A stretch of 47,923 nucleotides of DNA, taken from the NCBI GenBank assembly GCA_030684645.1, contig JAUXUF010000106.1:1-47923 (forward strand), in the 5' to 3' direction. The notes beneath the pieces were generated by a model. That model saw only the letters and a list, made by a program, of their open reading frames with translations. It ran no database searches and was not told the origin of the DNA. Made by a program: the position numbers and the translations under genes. The stretch is from Bacteroidota bacterium. GTDB lineage: Bacteria; Bacteroidota; Bacteroidia; Bacteroidales; Prolixibacteraceae. Shown piece by piece: positions 1 through 7,389 of this stretch; the stretch's first letter is position 1; each line of letters starts with the position of its first letter.

Positions 1-198
1 CACACCTTGCCTACCAACGGTTGGGCCCGATCGTACAGCGGCGTAAATCTCGATAGTTTCATCCGGAAAATTACCTTTCAGGAAATAAATCCGGAAGGAA
101 TGAAGATCCTTGGCCCGGTAATAGAAATCATGGCAGCAGCCGAAGAACTGGAGGCACATAAAAATGCGGTAAGTTTGAGGTTGAAAAGTATGGAATAA
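1..198 (+). CDS. hisD: Histidinol dehydrogenase, C-terminal fragment (cut by window edge)
   Basis: The frame is open from base 1 and gives about 65 C-terminal residues. It contains the family's conserved tail: [18 protein letters not shown], then a LGP segment and [10 protein letters not shown] near the end. HisD oxidises L-histidinol to L-histidine in two NAD-dependent steps in the cytosol, the last reactions of histidine synthesis. The gene starts outside the window. hisC follows 58 bp downstream on the same strand, the usual D-C-B order. Identification rests on the C-terminal motif and the context. Confidence 0.9.
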   Translation, partial: HTLPTNGWARSYSGVNLDSFIRKITFQEINPEGMKILGPVIEIMAAAEELEAHKNAVSLRLKSME

Positions 199-199
199 A

Positions 200-233
200 G
201 CCCCCATCCTGACCTTCCCCCGAAAGGGAAAGG
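200..233. repeat. Dispersed short palindromic repeat between hisD and hisC
   Basis: A C-rich arm, a GAAA loop and a G-rich arm (CCTTCCC...GGGAAAGG) follow a CCCCCATCCTGA stretch. The reverse complement resembles the element at 4163-4195 over its whole length, so the two look like copies of one repeat family in opposite orientations. It is not followed by a T-run, so a plain terminator is less likely. Confidence 0.55.
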
Positions 234-256
234 AAAAACAGAATAAACGAAGAATT

Positions 257-1288
257 ATGAATTTAGAAAAATTAGTACGACCAAATATCAAGGCACTCAA
301 GCCATACTCTTCAGCACGCGAGGAATTTTCGGGACAGGCGGAAGTGTTTCTGGATGCCAACGAAAATCCTTTCAATGCGCCCTACAACCGGTATCCCGAT
401 CCCATGCAACTAAAGTTGAAAACAAAAATAGGGGCGCTCAAAAATATTACTCCGGAAAAGATTTTTCTGGGAAACGGAAGCGATGAACCAATCGATCTGA
501 TTTTCCGTGCTTTTTGCGAGCCGGGAGTCGATAATATGGTAACTATTGATCCAACGTATGGCATGTACCAGGTTGCTGCCGATATCAATAATGTGGAAGT
601 CCGCAAAGTAAAACTGAATGAGGACTTTGGGTTTAGCGCTCAAAAATTGCTGGATACAGCAAATCTGTACACCAAAGTTATTTTTGTCTGCTCACCCAAC
701 AACCCGACAGCCAATCTTTTAGATAAGGCCGAAATTGTAAAATTGCTGGCTGAATTCGACGGTTTGGTAGTAGTTGATGAAGCTTATATCGATTTTTCTC
801 CCGAAAGCAGTTTGTTGTCTGAGTTGGATCAATACGAAAACCTGATTGTTTTGCAGACTCTATCCAAAGCCTGGGGAATGGCTGGAATTCGATTGGGAAT
901 GGCTTTTGCCAATTCGGAAATTATCCGGATTTTCAATAAAATAAAGTATCCGTACAACATTAATATGCTGACTCAGCAAAAGGCTCTGGAGTTGTTGGAT
1001 AATCTTCAGGAAAAAGACGAATGGGTGAAAATCATTCTCGAAGAACGCGATTTGATGATCAAAAAACTATTCAGTTTTCCATTTGTTCAGGTCATATATC
1101 CTTCGGATGCCAATTTTATCCTGGTGAAAATGCATGATGCACGTGGGATTTACGAGCATTTGACGGATCAGGGAATTATTGTTCGCGACCGTTCAAAAAT
1201 ATCACTTTGCGACGACTGCCTTCGGATCACCATTGGCTCGCCCAAAGAAAACAAGAAACTGAGAAAAGCGTTAAAGGAACTGATTTAA
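257..1288 (+). CDS. hisC: Histidinol-phosphate aminotransferase
   Basis: A 343-residue fold-type I PLP aminotransferase, normal length for HisC. It converts imidazole-acetol phosphate to L-histidinol phosphate using glutamate. Visible landmarks are ANENPF near residue 34, SPNNPT at about 146-151, the PLP-binding VVVDEAY with D174, and [14 protein letters not shown] with the Schiff-base lysine K204. The start ATG follows an A-rich leader. hisD is upstream and hisB downstream, with an array of short words in the gap before hisB. Nothing looks broken. Confidence 0.95.
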   Translation: MNLEKLVRPNIKALKPYSSAREEFSGQAEVFLDANENPFNAPYNRYPDPMQLKLKTKIGALKNITPEKIFLGNGSDEPIDLIFRAFCEPGVDNMVTIDPTYGMYQVAADINNVEVRKVKLNEDFGFSAQKLLDTANLYTKVIFVCSPNNPTANLLDKAEIVKLLAEFDGLVVVDEAYIDFSPESSLLSELDQYENLIVLQTLSKAWGMAGIRLGMAFANSEIIRIFNKIKYPYNINMLTQQKALELLDNLQEKDEWVKIILEERDLMIKKLFSFPFVQVIYPSDANFILVKMHDARGIYEHLTDQGIIVRDRSKISLCDDCLRITIGSPKENKKLRKALKELI

Positions 1289-1290
1289 AA

Positions 1291-1373
1291 AAATAAGAAA
1301 CACCGAATAAGAATTAAGGAACATCGAAGTGCTCGTTTTACATTTCTTATTTCTTGTTCGATATTCGATATTT
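1291..1373. repeat. Short-word array with inverted halves between hisC and hisB
   Basis: The left half (1291-1329) is built from words such as AATAAGAA, ACACCGAA and AACATCGAA. The right half (1341-1373) reads TTTCTTATTTCTTG then TTCGATATTCGATATT. AATAAGAAA at 1292-1300 is matched exactly by TTTCTTATT at 1343-1351, and the CGAA-type words match the TTCG words. It has the same design as the arrays at 4801, 5213, 7390, 8223, 8622 and 22900, but no gene lies between the halves. Confidence 0.6.
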
Positions 1374-1380
1374 AAATACT

Positions 1381-2502
1381 ATGAAAAAGGCATTATTTAT
1401 TGACCGCGACGGAACCCTGATTTTTGAAACTGAAGACGAGCAGATTGATTCGCTGGAAAAACTGGAATACTTGCCAAAGGTTTTCCGGAACATGCATTTT
1501 ATAGCCAAAAATCTGTCGTACGAATTGGTAATGGTGACCAATCAGGATGGACTTGGAACTTCCAGCTTTCCGGAGGACACTTTTTGGCCGGTTCATACCA
1601 AAATCCTGAATGCGTTTGAAAAAGAAGGAGTTGTGTTCGACGATATTCTGATTGACCGCAGTTTTCCCGCTGATAATTCAGCCAACCGAAAGCCCCGCAC
1701 CGGTTTGCTCGGAAAGTATATGGACGGCAGTTACGATCTGGCCAACAGTTTTGTCATTGGCGACCGGCTGACTGACATCGAACTGGCGAAAAATCTGGGT
1801 GCTAAAGGAATTTTAATCAACGATGGTTCTTTGTTAAATGACCTTCAGGAAAAAGGATTGGCAGAATTTTGTGTGTTGATGACAACTGACTGGGATGAAA
1901 TTTATGCGAAAGTAGCTGCCCCTGACCGTACTGCTATGGTTGTGCGCAATACCAAAGAAACAAAAATACAGGTTGAACTAAATCTGGACGGAACCGGAAA
2001 AGGAAATATTCACACCGGACTGGGATTTTTCGATCATATGCTTGACCAGATAGCCCGCCACTCCGGAGTCGATTTGACCATTCAGGTGGATGGCGATTTG
2101 GAAGTGGATGAGCATCACACGATTGAAGATACTGGTTTAGCTATAGGAGAAGCTTTCCGATTGGCTCTGGGCGATAAACGTGGCATTGAACGCTACGGCT
2201 ATTTTCTTCCAATGGATGATTGTCAGTCAATGGTTGCACTCGATTTTGGCGGCCGTCCATGGATTGTCTGGAAGGCTGATTTCAGGAGAGAAAAAGTGGG
2301 TGAAATGCCGACTGAAATGTTTTTTCATTTCTTCAAATCGTTCTCAGATGCAGCAATGGCAAACCTTTTCATTCAGGCAGAAGGAACGAATGAGCATCAT
2401 AAAATCGAAGGCATTTTTAAAGCATTGGCACGTACAATCAAAATGGCAATCCGGAAAGATGTGTTTAACTTTGAATTGCCATCAACCAAAGGAACACTAT
2501 AA
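1381..2502 (+). CDS. hisB: Bifunctional histidinol-phosphatase / imidazoleglycerol-phosphate dehydratase
   Basis: A 373-residue fusion. Residues 1 to about 165 are a HAD-type phosphatase (FIDRDGTL with D8 and D10, then MVTNQDG). Residues from about 180 to the end are the IGP dehydratase, with [27 protein letters not shown] and a second metal-binding histidine pair NEHHKIEG. The two activities dehydrate imidazoleglycerol phosphate and dephosphorylate histidinol phosphate. I chose the ATG at 1381 because an in-frame TTG at 1354 lies inside the upstream word array and adds nine non-conserved residues. The purU ATG follows two bases after the stop, implying co-transcription. Confidence 0.95.
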   Translation: MKKALFIDRDGTLIFETEDEQIDSLEKLEYLPKVFRNMHFIAKNLSYELVMVTNQDGLGTSSFPEDTFWPVHTKILNAFEKEGVVFDDILIDRSFPADNSANRKPRTGLLGKYMDGSYDLANSFVIGDRLTDIELAKNLGAKGILINDGSLLNDLQEKGLAEFCVLMTTDWDEIYAKVAAPDRTAMVVRNTKETKIQVELNLDGTGKGNIHTGLGFFDHMLDQIARHSGVDLTIQVDGDLEVDEHHTIEDTGLAIGEAFRLALGDKRGIERYGYFLPMDDCQSMVALDFGGRPWIVWKADFRREKVGEMPTEMFFHFFKSFSDAAMANLFIQAEGTNEHHKIEGIFKALARTIKMAIRKDVFNFELPSTKGTL

Positions 2503-2504
2503 CT

Positions 2505-3389
2505 ATGAAGAGTATAAAACCACTTAGAGAAAAGAAGAATACGGCCATTCTGCTGATTCACTGCCCCGACCGGCAGGGAATTCTGGCAACAGTTACCGAG
2601 TTTCTGAACAAGAACAATGGTAACATTATCTACCTTGACCAGTATGTCGATCGTGCTGAAATGATTTTCTATATGCGGGTGGAATGGGAATTGGGCGGTT
2701 TTGCCATTCCTGCGGATAAAATCAGCGAGTATTTTCATACCCTGATTGCCGATAAACTGAACATGAATTATTCCCTGCATTTTTCGGAACAGATTCCACG
2801 CATGGCTATTTTTGTATCAAAGATGTCGCACTGCCTGTTCGATATTCTTTCGCGCTATACCGCAGGTGAATGGGATGTTGAAATTCCGGTAATCATCAGC
2901 AATCACATGGATCTGGAGCCTGTTGCCCATCGCTTTGACATTGAATTTCAGTATATTCCGGTAAACAACGAAAATAAAGCAGAGCAGGAAGCCCGGGAAG
3001 TTGAATTGCTAAAGAAACATGAGGTTGATTTTATGGTATTGGCACGGTACATGCAGGTGCTTTCTCCTGAATTTGTAGGGCGGTATCCAAACCGGATTAT
3101 CAACATTCACCATTCATTTTTGCCGGCATTTGCCGGAGCAAAACCGTATCATGCAGCCTATGAGCGCGGAGTAAAGATCATTGGAGCAACCAGCCATTAT
3201 GTGACCAGCGATCTGGATGGCGGCCCCATCATCGAACAGGATGTTACCCGCTGCAATCATACCGATACAGTAGAGCGGCTAGTTCGCAAAGGACGTGATC
3301 TGGAAAAAATCGTACTTTCACAGGCTGTTTTTAAGCACTTGCAACGTAAGATTTTGGTTTATAAAAATAAAACAGTAGTATTTAATTAA
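2505..3389 (+). CDS. purU: Formyltetrahydrofolate deformylase
   Basis: 294 residues, the expected size. An N-terminal ACT domain (about 14-85, with HCPDRQGILATVTEFL) is followed by a formyltransferase-fold catalytic domain (about 95-285). The latter carries VLARYMQVLSPEF, NIHHSFLPAFAGAKPYH and the ATSHYVTSDLDGGPII segment with the active-site histidine and aspartate. The enzyme hydrolyses 10-formyl-THF to THF and formate. It begins two bases after hisB, so it sits in the his transcript although it is not a histidine enzyme. Histidine and purine synthesis are linked through AICAR and formyl-THF, so co-regulation is plausible but inferred. Confidence 0.93.
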   Translation: MKSIKPLREKKNTAILLIHCPDRQGILATVTEFLNKNNGNIIYLDQYVDRAEMIFYMRVEWELGGFAIPADKISEYFHTLIADKLNMNYSLHFSEQIPRMAIFVSKMSHCLFDILSRYTAGEWDVEIPVIISNHMDLEPVAHRFDIEFQYIPVNNENKAEQEAREVELLKKHEVDFMVLARYMQVLSPEFVGRYPNRIINIHHSFLPAFAGAKPYHAAYERGVKIIGATSHYVTSDLDGGPIIEQDVTRCNHTDTVERLVRKGRDLEKIVLSQAVFKHLQRKILVYKNKTVVFN

Positions 3390-3454
3390 AAGTTACAACC
3401 CTGTCTTTTGCGATTGGGAAAGGAGCGAATAACGAAAATTAAAACATAAAAATT

Positions 3455-3988
3455 ATGAAACATTTTATTATTTTATTATTTAGTGGTTTATGTATGAGTT
3501 TATCTGCACAAACGACATTAAGGGAAATTCCAGCCGATTACACGTATATTATAAAGATAGGACAGCAAGTTCCTGATTTTACCACAACTACAACCGATGG
3601 GAAAACTGTTCGGATGGCTGATTTAAAAGGGAAAGTGGTGATGCTTCAGTTTACTGCCAGTTGGTGTAGCATTTGCCGTAAAGAGATGCCGCATATCGAA
3701 GCCGATATCTGGCAAAAATACAAGGACAATCCGAATTTTGCCCTTTACGGAATTGACCTGGACGAACCCAAAGGAAAAGTTAAAAAATTTGCCAAAGAAG
3801 TTCCGGTAACCTATCCATTAGTACTTGACCCGAAAGGTGGTATTTTTTATCAGTTTGCTGAAAAAGGTTCCGGTGTAGTCCGTAATGTCATTATCGATAA
3901 AACTGGTAAAATTGTCTTTGCTACACGGTTTTTCAAGGAAGAAGAATTTGCGGAAATGAAAGAGGTGATTGCAGGCTTGTTAAAATAG
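3455..3988 (+). CDS. TlpA-like thioredoxin-fold protein, exported
   Basis: A 177-residue protein with an N-terminal signal peptide (hydrophobic to about residue 17, ending LSAQ). Its redoxin/AhpC-TSA domain has the active-site pair C71 and C74 in TASWCSICRKEMP. It resembles the periplasmic TlpA/ResA-type thiol-disulfide oxidoreductases common in Bacteroidota. The exact partner cannot be told. It starts 65 bp after purU and is followed by an antisense tRNA gene, so it may end the first part of the operon. Confidence 0.82.
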   Translation: MKHFIILLFSGLCMSLSAQTTLREIPADYTYIIKIGQQVPDFTTTTTDGKTVRMADLKGKVVMLQFTASWCSICRKEMPHIEADIWQKYKDNPNFALYGIDLDEPKGKVKKFAKEVPVTYPLVLDPKGGIFYQFAEKGSGVVRNVIIDKTGKIVFATRFFKEEEFAEMKEVIAGLLK

Positions 3989-3997
3989 AGAAGAATG

Positions 3998-4069
3998 TAG
4001 CGCGTAGCAGAATCGAACTGCCATCTCCGGATTGAGAAACCGGTTTCCTAACCGTTAGAAGAACGCGCC
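3998..4069 (-). tRNA. tRNA-Glu (anticodon CTC)
   Basis: The minus strand folds as a 72-nt cloverleaf: acceptor GGCGCGT/ACGCGCT, D-stem TTC/GAA, anticodon loop TTCTCAA with CTC at 34-36, T-loop TTCGATT, discriminator A. CCA is not encoded. Two weak points are a G1-U72 wobble and a U31-U39 mismatch closing the anticodon loop. It lies antisense within the his cluster, between the thioredoxin gene and hisH, and has its own -7 box. Confidence 0.85.
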
Positions 4070-4088
4070 AAGAGTAAATACATCAGAG

Positions 4089-4096
4089 CAAAAATA
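4089..4096 (-). promoter_or_regulatory. -7 box for tRNA-Glu
   Basis: On the minus strand this reads TATTTTTG, an exact fit to the Bacteroidota TAnnTTTG box, about 20 bp upstream of the tRNA 5' end. No clear -33 TTG was seen. It implies transcription of the tRNA against the his genes. Confidence 0.55.
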
Positions 4097-4162
4097 CACA
4101 ACAAATGTCTTGTTGTAATTGAAAAGTTGAGAAAAATTTAGATGATCTAACATGAAACAAGA

Positions 4163-4195
4163 CTTCCTCCCCTTTGGGGAGGATTGAGGAGGGGC
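4163..4195. repeat. Dispersed short palindromic repeat in the hisH leader
   Basis: CCTCCCC-TTT-GGGGAGG is followed by ATTGAGGAGGGG. The sequence abuts the hisH start codon, with only four bases (TTTATG context) between. It resembles the reverse complement of the element at 200-233. The G-rich end would also act as a purine-rich stretch before the hisH ATG. Confidence 0.6.
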
Positions 4196-4198
4196 TTT

Positions 4199-4798
4199 AT
4201 GAATATTGTTATTATCAAGTATAATGCTGGAAATATTGAATCGGTGAACAATGCCTTGCAACGACTTGGCGTCAATGCCGAAATTACCGGCGACCACGAA
4301 AAAATAAAGGCAGCTGACAAAGTGATTTTTCCCGGAGTAGGAGAGGCCAGTACAACAATGGCTTTCCTGAAAAACGAAGGTCTGGATCAGCTAATTCCAA
4401 AATTGACACAACCGGTACTTGGAATCTGTCTCGGTTTACAGCTGATGTGCAGCTATTCAGAAGAGAATGATACTCCTTGTTTGGGCATTTTTGAAGAACA
4501 GGTCAAACGCTTTATTCCGGAACCTGGAAACGAATTTATTACCAAAGTTCCGCACATGGGCTGGAACAGTATCAGCCAATTGAAAAGCGGGATTTTTGAT
4601 CCGACACTCGACCAGCAATATGTCTATTTTGTACATTCGTATTATGCCGCAGTTGGGGAACACACAGCTGCCGTTTGTAACTACATTAACCCGTTCAGCG
4701 CAGCTTTGCACCGCGACAACTTTTACGCTACACAATTTCATCCTGAAAAAAGTGGAACAGTGGGTGCGAGGATTTTGGAGAATTTTTTGAAACTGTAA
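4199..4798 (+). CDS. hisH: Imidazole glycerol phosphate synthase, glutaminase subunit
   Basis: A 199-residue class I glutamine amidotransferase. It shows the nucleophile elbow GICLGLQLM with C77, the oxyanion strand PGVGEA, and FHPEKSGTVG supplying the His-Glu of the triad. HisH hydrolyses glutamine and channels ammonia to HisF, giving IGP and AICAR. I chose ATG 4199 because the in-frame TTG upstream is inside the palindromic repeat and would add residues before the conserved MNIVIIKYNAGN start. A four-helix-bundle gene, not hisA, follows directly. Confidence 0.95.
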   Translation: MNIVIIKYNAGNIESVNNALQRLGVNAEITGDHEKIKAADKVIFPGVGEASTTMAFLKNEGLDQLIPKLTQPVLGICLGLQLMCSYSEENDTPCLGIFEEQVKRFIPEPGNEFITKVPHMGWNSISQLKSGIFDPTLDQQYVYFVHSYYAAVGEHTAAVCNYINPFSAALHRDNFYATQFHPEKSGTVGARILENFLKL

Positions 4799-4800
4799 AG

Positions 4801-4832
4801 TTCCTTAGATACAAAGTTCCTTAGTACCTTAG
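4801..4832. repeat. Octamer array, left flank of four-helix-bundle gene 1
   Basis: Four consecutive 8-bp units start two bases after the hisH stop: TTCCTTAG, ATACAAAG, TTCCTTAG, TACCTTAG. The word TTCCTTAG differs by one base from TTCCTGAG, the reverse complement of the CTCAGGAA unit repeated at 5231-5264. The two arrays therefore form inverted flanks around the gene at 4860-5210. Confidence 0.7.
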
Positions 4833-4859
4833 TGAAATATTAACTTAAATGTATTTACT

Positions 4860-5210
4860 ATGAACACTTTCAGGGAAATTAAAGTTTGGCAGAAAGCAAT
4901 GGACTTTGTGACAAAAATGTACAGAAGCACAAAGAAATTTCCGCAAGATGAACTCTTTGGATTAACCAGTCAGATGAGAAGATGTGCAGTTTCAATTCCA
5001 TCGAATATTGCTGAAGGATTTGGACGACGATCATCGAATGATTTTAAACGTTTTCTGCAGATTTCTATGGGTTCATTATTTGAGTTGGAAACTCAGCTTG
5101 AGATTGCGAAAAATCTGGAATATATGGATGAATCTCAATTCAATAATTTGTATAACGATTTAAGAGAAATAGAGATCATGTTGTCATCATTTATTAATTC
5201 TATAAAGTAA
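4860..5210 (+). CDS. Four-helix-bundle protein (23S rRNA intervening-sequence / S23 family)
   Basis: 116 residues, matching the four-helix-bundle family first seen as ORFs inside 23S rRNA intervening sequences and related to the Avd accessory proteins of diversity-generating retroelements. Hallmarks are an N-terminal FREIKVWQKAM, the core AVSIPSNIAEGFGRRS and the ELETQLEIA helix. It is predicted to be cytosolic, all-helical and oligomeric. The biochemical role of the free-standing members is not established. No reverse transcriptase or rRNA is nearby. It splits hisH from hisA and has inverted octamer arrays on both sides. It is a distant paralogue of the gene at 8268, not a recent copy. Confidence 0.88.
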   Translation: MNTFREIKVWQKAMDFVTKMYRSTKKFPQDELFGLTSQMRRCAVSIPSNIAEGFGRRSSNDFKRFLQISMGSLFELETQLEIAKNLEYMDESQFNNLYNDLREIEIMLSSFINSIK

Positions 5211-5212
5211 AA

Positions 5213-5264
5213 TTCAGGAATGCAAAATAACTCAGGAACTCAGGAACTCAGGAACTCAGGAACT
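5213..5264. repeat. Octamer array, right flank of four-helix-bundle gene 1, running into hisA
   Basis: A degenerate unit TTCAGGAA (5213-5220) precedes four perfect tandem CTCAGGAA units (5231-5262) plus CT. The array is the inverted counterpart of the one at 4801-4832. It overlaps the hisA ATG at 5220 and encodes the first residues of HisA as annotated here. Eight-base units mean that gain or loss of one copy shifts the frame. Confidence 0.8.
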
Positions 5265-5996
5265 AAAATAACTATCATTCCTGCCATAGACCTTATCGAC
5301 GCCAAATGCGTCCGTTTGTCACAAGGCGATTACAACCAGAAAACGGTTTACAACGAGAATCCGCTCGAAGTGGCTAAAATGTTCGAAGATGCCGGAATTA
5401 CCCGTCTTCATCTGGTCGATCTGGATGGCGCCAAGGCCAAACACATTGTCAATTACAAAGTGCTTGAATCCATTTCTGCAAAAACAAACCTGATCATCGA
5501 TTTTGGTGGCGGATTGAAATCGGACGAAGATCTGCGAATTGCCTTTGAATGCGGTGCAAAAATGGTTACCGGTGGAAGCATTGCAGTAAAAGACCGTGAG
5601 ACCTTCCTGCATTGGATCGAAACGTATGGTCCGGAGAAAATCATTCTGGGAGCCGATGCCAAAGATAAAATGATCGCAGTCAGCGGCTGGCAGGAAGTAT
5701 CTGAACTGTCTATTCTGGATTTTATTGAAAGCTATACCAGCAAAGGCATTCAGAAAGTCATTTCGACGGATATCGCCCGCGACGGCATGTTAACCGGCCC
5801 CAGCATTGAACTGTACAAAGAAATCAGGACTAAATTTCCGAATTTGGAACTGATTGCCAGCGGCGGAATTGCCACGATGAAAGACATTCACGAGCTCGAT
5901 GAAATGGGCGTTCCAGGAGTGATAACAGGGAAGGCGATTTATGAGAACCGGATTAGCTTGGATGAAATCAGGAATTTTCACAAAATGAATAATTAG
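5220..5996 (+). CDS. hisA: Phosphoribosylformimino-5-aminoimidazole carboxamide ribotide isomerase
   Basis: A TIM-barrel isomerase converting ProFAR to PRFAR. The core begins at [21 protein letters not shown] with the catalytic aspartate in PAID. Further motifs are [11 protein letters not shown], the second catalytic aspartate in STDIARDGM, and [10 protein letters not shown] near the C-terminus. The only in-frame ATG before the core is at 5220, which adds about 16 residues ([13 protein letters not shown] type) encoded by the CTCAGGAA array. No native ATG remains near the usual N-terminus. The stop codon overlaps the first operator of the SatD promoter. Confidence 0.93.
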   Translation: MQNNSGTQELRNSGTKITIIPAIDLIDAKCVRLSQGDYNQKTVYNENPLEVAKMFEDAGITRLHLVDLDGAKAKHIVNYKVLESISAKTNLIIDFGGGLKSDEDLRIAFECGAKMVTGGSIAVKDRETFLHWIETYGPEKIILGADAKDKMIAVSGWQEVSELSILDFIESYTSKGIQKVISTDIARDGMLTGPSIELYKEIRTKFPNLELIASGGIATMKDIHELDEMGVPGVITGKAIYENRISLDEIRNFHKMNN

Positions 5997-6069
5997 TCTT
6001 TTTAGGTTAATAGTATATGTATTAACTTTTTTAGGTTAATTATTGAATTATTAACTTATTTAGGTTATT
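5992..6069 (+). promoter_or_regulatory. Three phased operator-like palindromes before satD
   Basis: Three 20-bp boxes of the form ATTAAC-N8-GTTAAT lie at 5992-6011 (ATTAGT/GTTAAT), 6021-6040 (perfect) and 6050-6069 (ATTAAC/GTTATT). The spacer in each ends in TTTAG or TTTTAG. Start-to-start spacing is exactly 29 bp twice. The first overlaps the hisA stop codon and the third lies between the -33 and -7 elements of the satD promoter, reaching into the -7 box. This suggests a dimeric repressor, possibly SatD itself; the binding protein is inferred. Confidence 0.75.
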
Positions 6070-6073
6070 TTTG
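6043..6073 (+). promoter_or_regulatory. satD promoter
   Basis: TTG at 6043-6045, a 20-bp gap, then TATTTTTG at 6066-6073 match the Bacteroidota -33/-7 pattern. Only four bases separate the -7 box from the ATG at 6078, so the transcript would begin at or very near the start codon. Confidence 0.65.
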
Positions 6074-6077
6074 TAGG

Positions 6078-6704
6078 ATGGAAAAGCAAAATATAATTGG
6101 AGTAATTACGGGTGATTTGATCAACTCATCGGAGTTGACCAAAGATCAAAAAATTAACATGCAAACAGGTATGTCCAGTTTCCTTGAAAATAATCAAGAT
6201 GTCTTGCTGCCTCTCCAATTTTATCGTGGAGATAGTTTTCAGCTCATGGTTAAAATGGAAAAGGCAGCTATGTTTATGGTAATTATCGAAGCAATTATTT
6301 TATCGACTACCGGAACCAGGGCACGGATAAGTATTGGGATTGGTACTGTTTCCAAAATTATTCAGGACAATGTTTTGCAATCAGACGGGGAAGCCTTTCA
6401 GCTTTCGGGTCACCAACTTGATAAAATGAAAGGAGAAGGTAGGCTGCTAAAAATAGCGATTGATTCCCTGCAGTTTCAGCCAATTTTGGCCGCAACGTTC
6501 TATTTGGCCGAAAGTATTATCTGGAGCTGGAAACCGGGACAAGCGGCGGTCATTTCTATGATTCCAGCCTGCAAAACACAAAAGGAAATTGCTGAAAGAC
6601 TTAATATTACTGGCGCAGCGGTGAGTAAAGCACTAAAATCAGGAAAATGGGCAGCCATTGAGGATTTTCTGAATGGATACGAAGAAACGCTAAAAATGAT
6701 ATAA
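6078..6704 (+). CDS. SatD family protein
   Basis: 208 residues. The N-terminus IIGVITGDLINSSEL and the FYRGDSFQLMV and RISIGIGTV segments match the SatD family. Residues about 155-195 (KTQKEIAERLNITGAAVSKALKSG) look like a helix-turn-helix, consistent with a DNA-binding role. Its substrate or signal is not known to me. The DUF3307 membrane gene starts one base after the stop, a recurrent pairing. Three phased palindromes sit in its promoter, so autoregulation is likely (inference). The pair interrupts the his cluster between hisA and hisF. Confidence 0.8.
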   Translation: MEKQNIIGVITGDLINSSELTKDQKINMQTGMSSFLENNQDVLLPLQFYRGDSFQLMVKMEKAAMFMVIIEAIILSTTGTRARISIGIGTVSKIIQDNVLQSDGEAFQLSGHQLDKMKGEGRLLKIAIDSLQFQPILAATFYLAESIIWSWKPGQAAVISMIPACKTQKEIAERLNITGAAVSKALKSGKWAAIEDFLNGYEETLKMI

Positions 6705-6705
6705 C

Positions 6706-7389
6706 ATGAATGCACTTTTCTTTCCCATGCTTGCCGGTCATCTGGTCGCTGACTTTTGGTTGCAACCAGCCAGTTGGGTTAACCATAAAAAGGAAAATGG
6801 ATGGAAATCGAAAAAATTGATTCTTCATATCTTGATTGCAGCAATCCTTCCAGTGGTATTTACTTTACAATTACAACTTTGGTGGTTTGTGCCAGTCATT
6901 TTTTTGACGCACTATCTGATCGATGTTGTAAAATCGAAAGTCAAACAAAATATCTGGGTTTTTCTGGCCGATCAATTTCTGCATATAGGCATCCTTTGGA
7001 CATTGGCCACTTTTTTCACCCAAATTACTATTCCTGAAAATTTTATTAACTTCTGGATTTATTCATGTGGGTTTATCCTGATAACTAACCCACTGGGGAT
7101 TTTGACAGGCATCTTTCTAAAATTTGTCACCAAATCAGAAAGCAACCCGGTTCAATTGAATGCCTCTGCGTGGATTGGAATATTTGAAAGGATACTCATT
7201 GTGATTTTTGTAACCACCGGACAAATTCAGGCAATCGGCTTTCTGGTGGCTGCCAAATCGGTTTTCCGCTTTAGTGAAATTCAGCATGAAGGAAACCAAA
7301 AAGCCGAGTATTTTTTATTGGGAACGCTGGTATCATTTACCATGGCAATTGTGGTTGGCTTGGGAATTAATTATTTAGTAAAAAGTTGA
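6706..7389 (+). CDS. DUF3307 family membrane protein
   Basis: 227 residues with about six hydrophobic segments. It begins with the family pattern MLAGHLVADFWLQPASWV, followed by HYLIDVVKSK and LADQFLH, which place conserved polar residues near the membrane. It starts one base after satD and is surely co-transcribed with it. Function is unknown; the pairing suggests the HTH-bearing SatD controls or senses something tied to this inner-membrane protein. It ends at the 7390 inverted repeat. Confidence 0.8.
   Translation: MNALFFPMLAGHLVADFWLQPASWVNHKKENGWKSKKLILHILIAAILPVVFTLQLQLWWFVPVIFLTHYLIDVVKSKVKQNIWVFLADQFLHIGILWTLATFFTQITIPENFINFWIYSCGFILITNPLGILTGIFLKFVTKSESNPVQLNASAWIGIFERILIVIFVTTGQIQAIGFLVAAKSVFRFSEIQHEGNQKAEYFLLGTLVSFTMAIVVGLGINYLVKS

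Noticed and set aside
5213-5264. CRISPR array
   Set aside because: The repeats are 8 bp, directly tandem and without unique spacers, and no cas gene is present.
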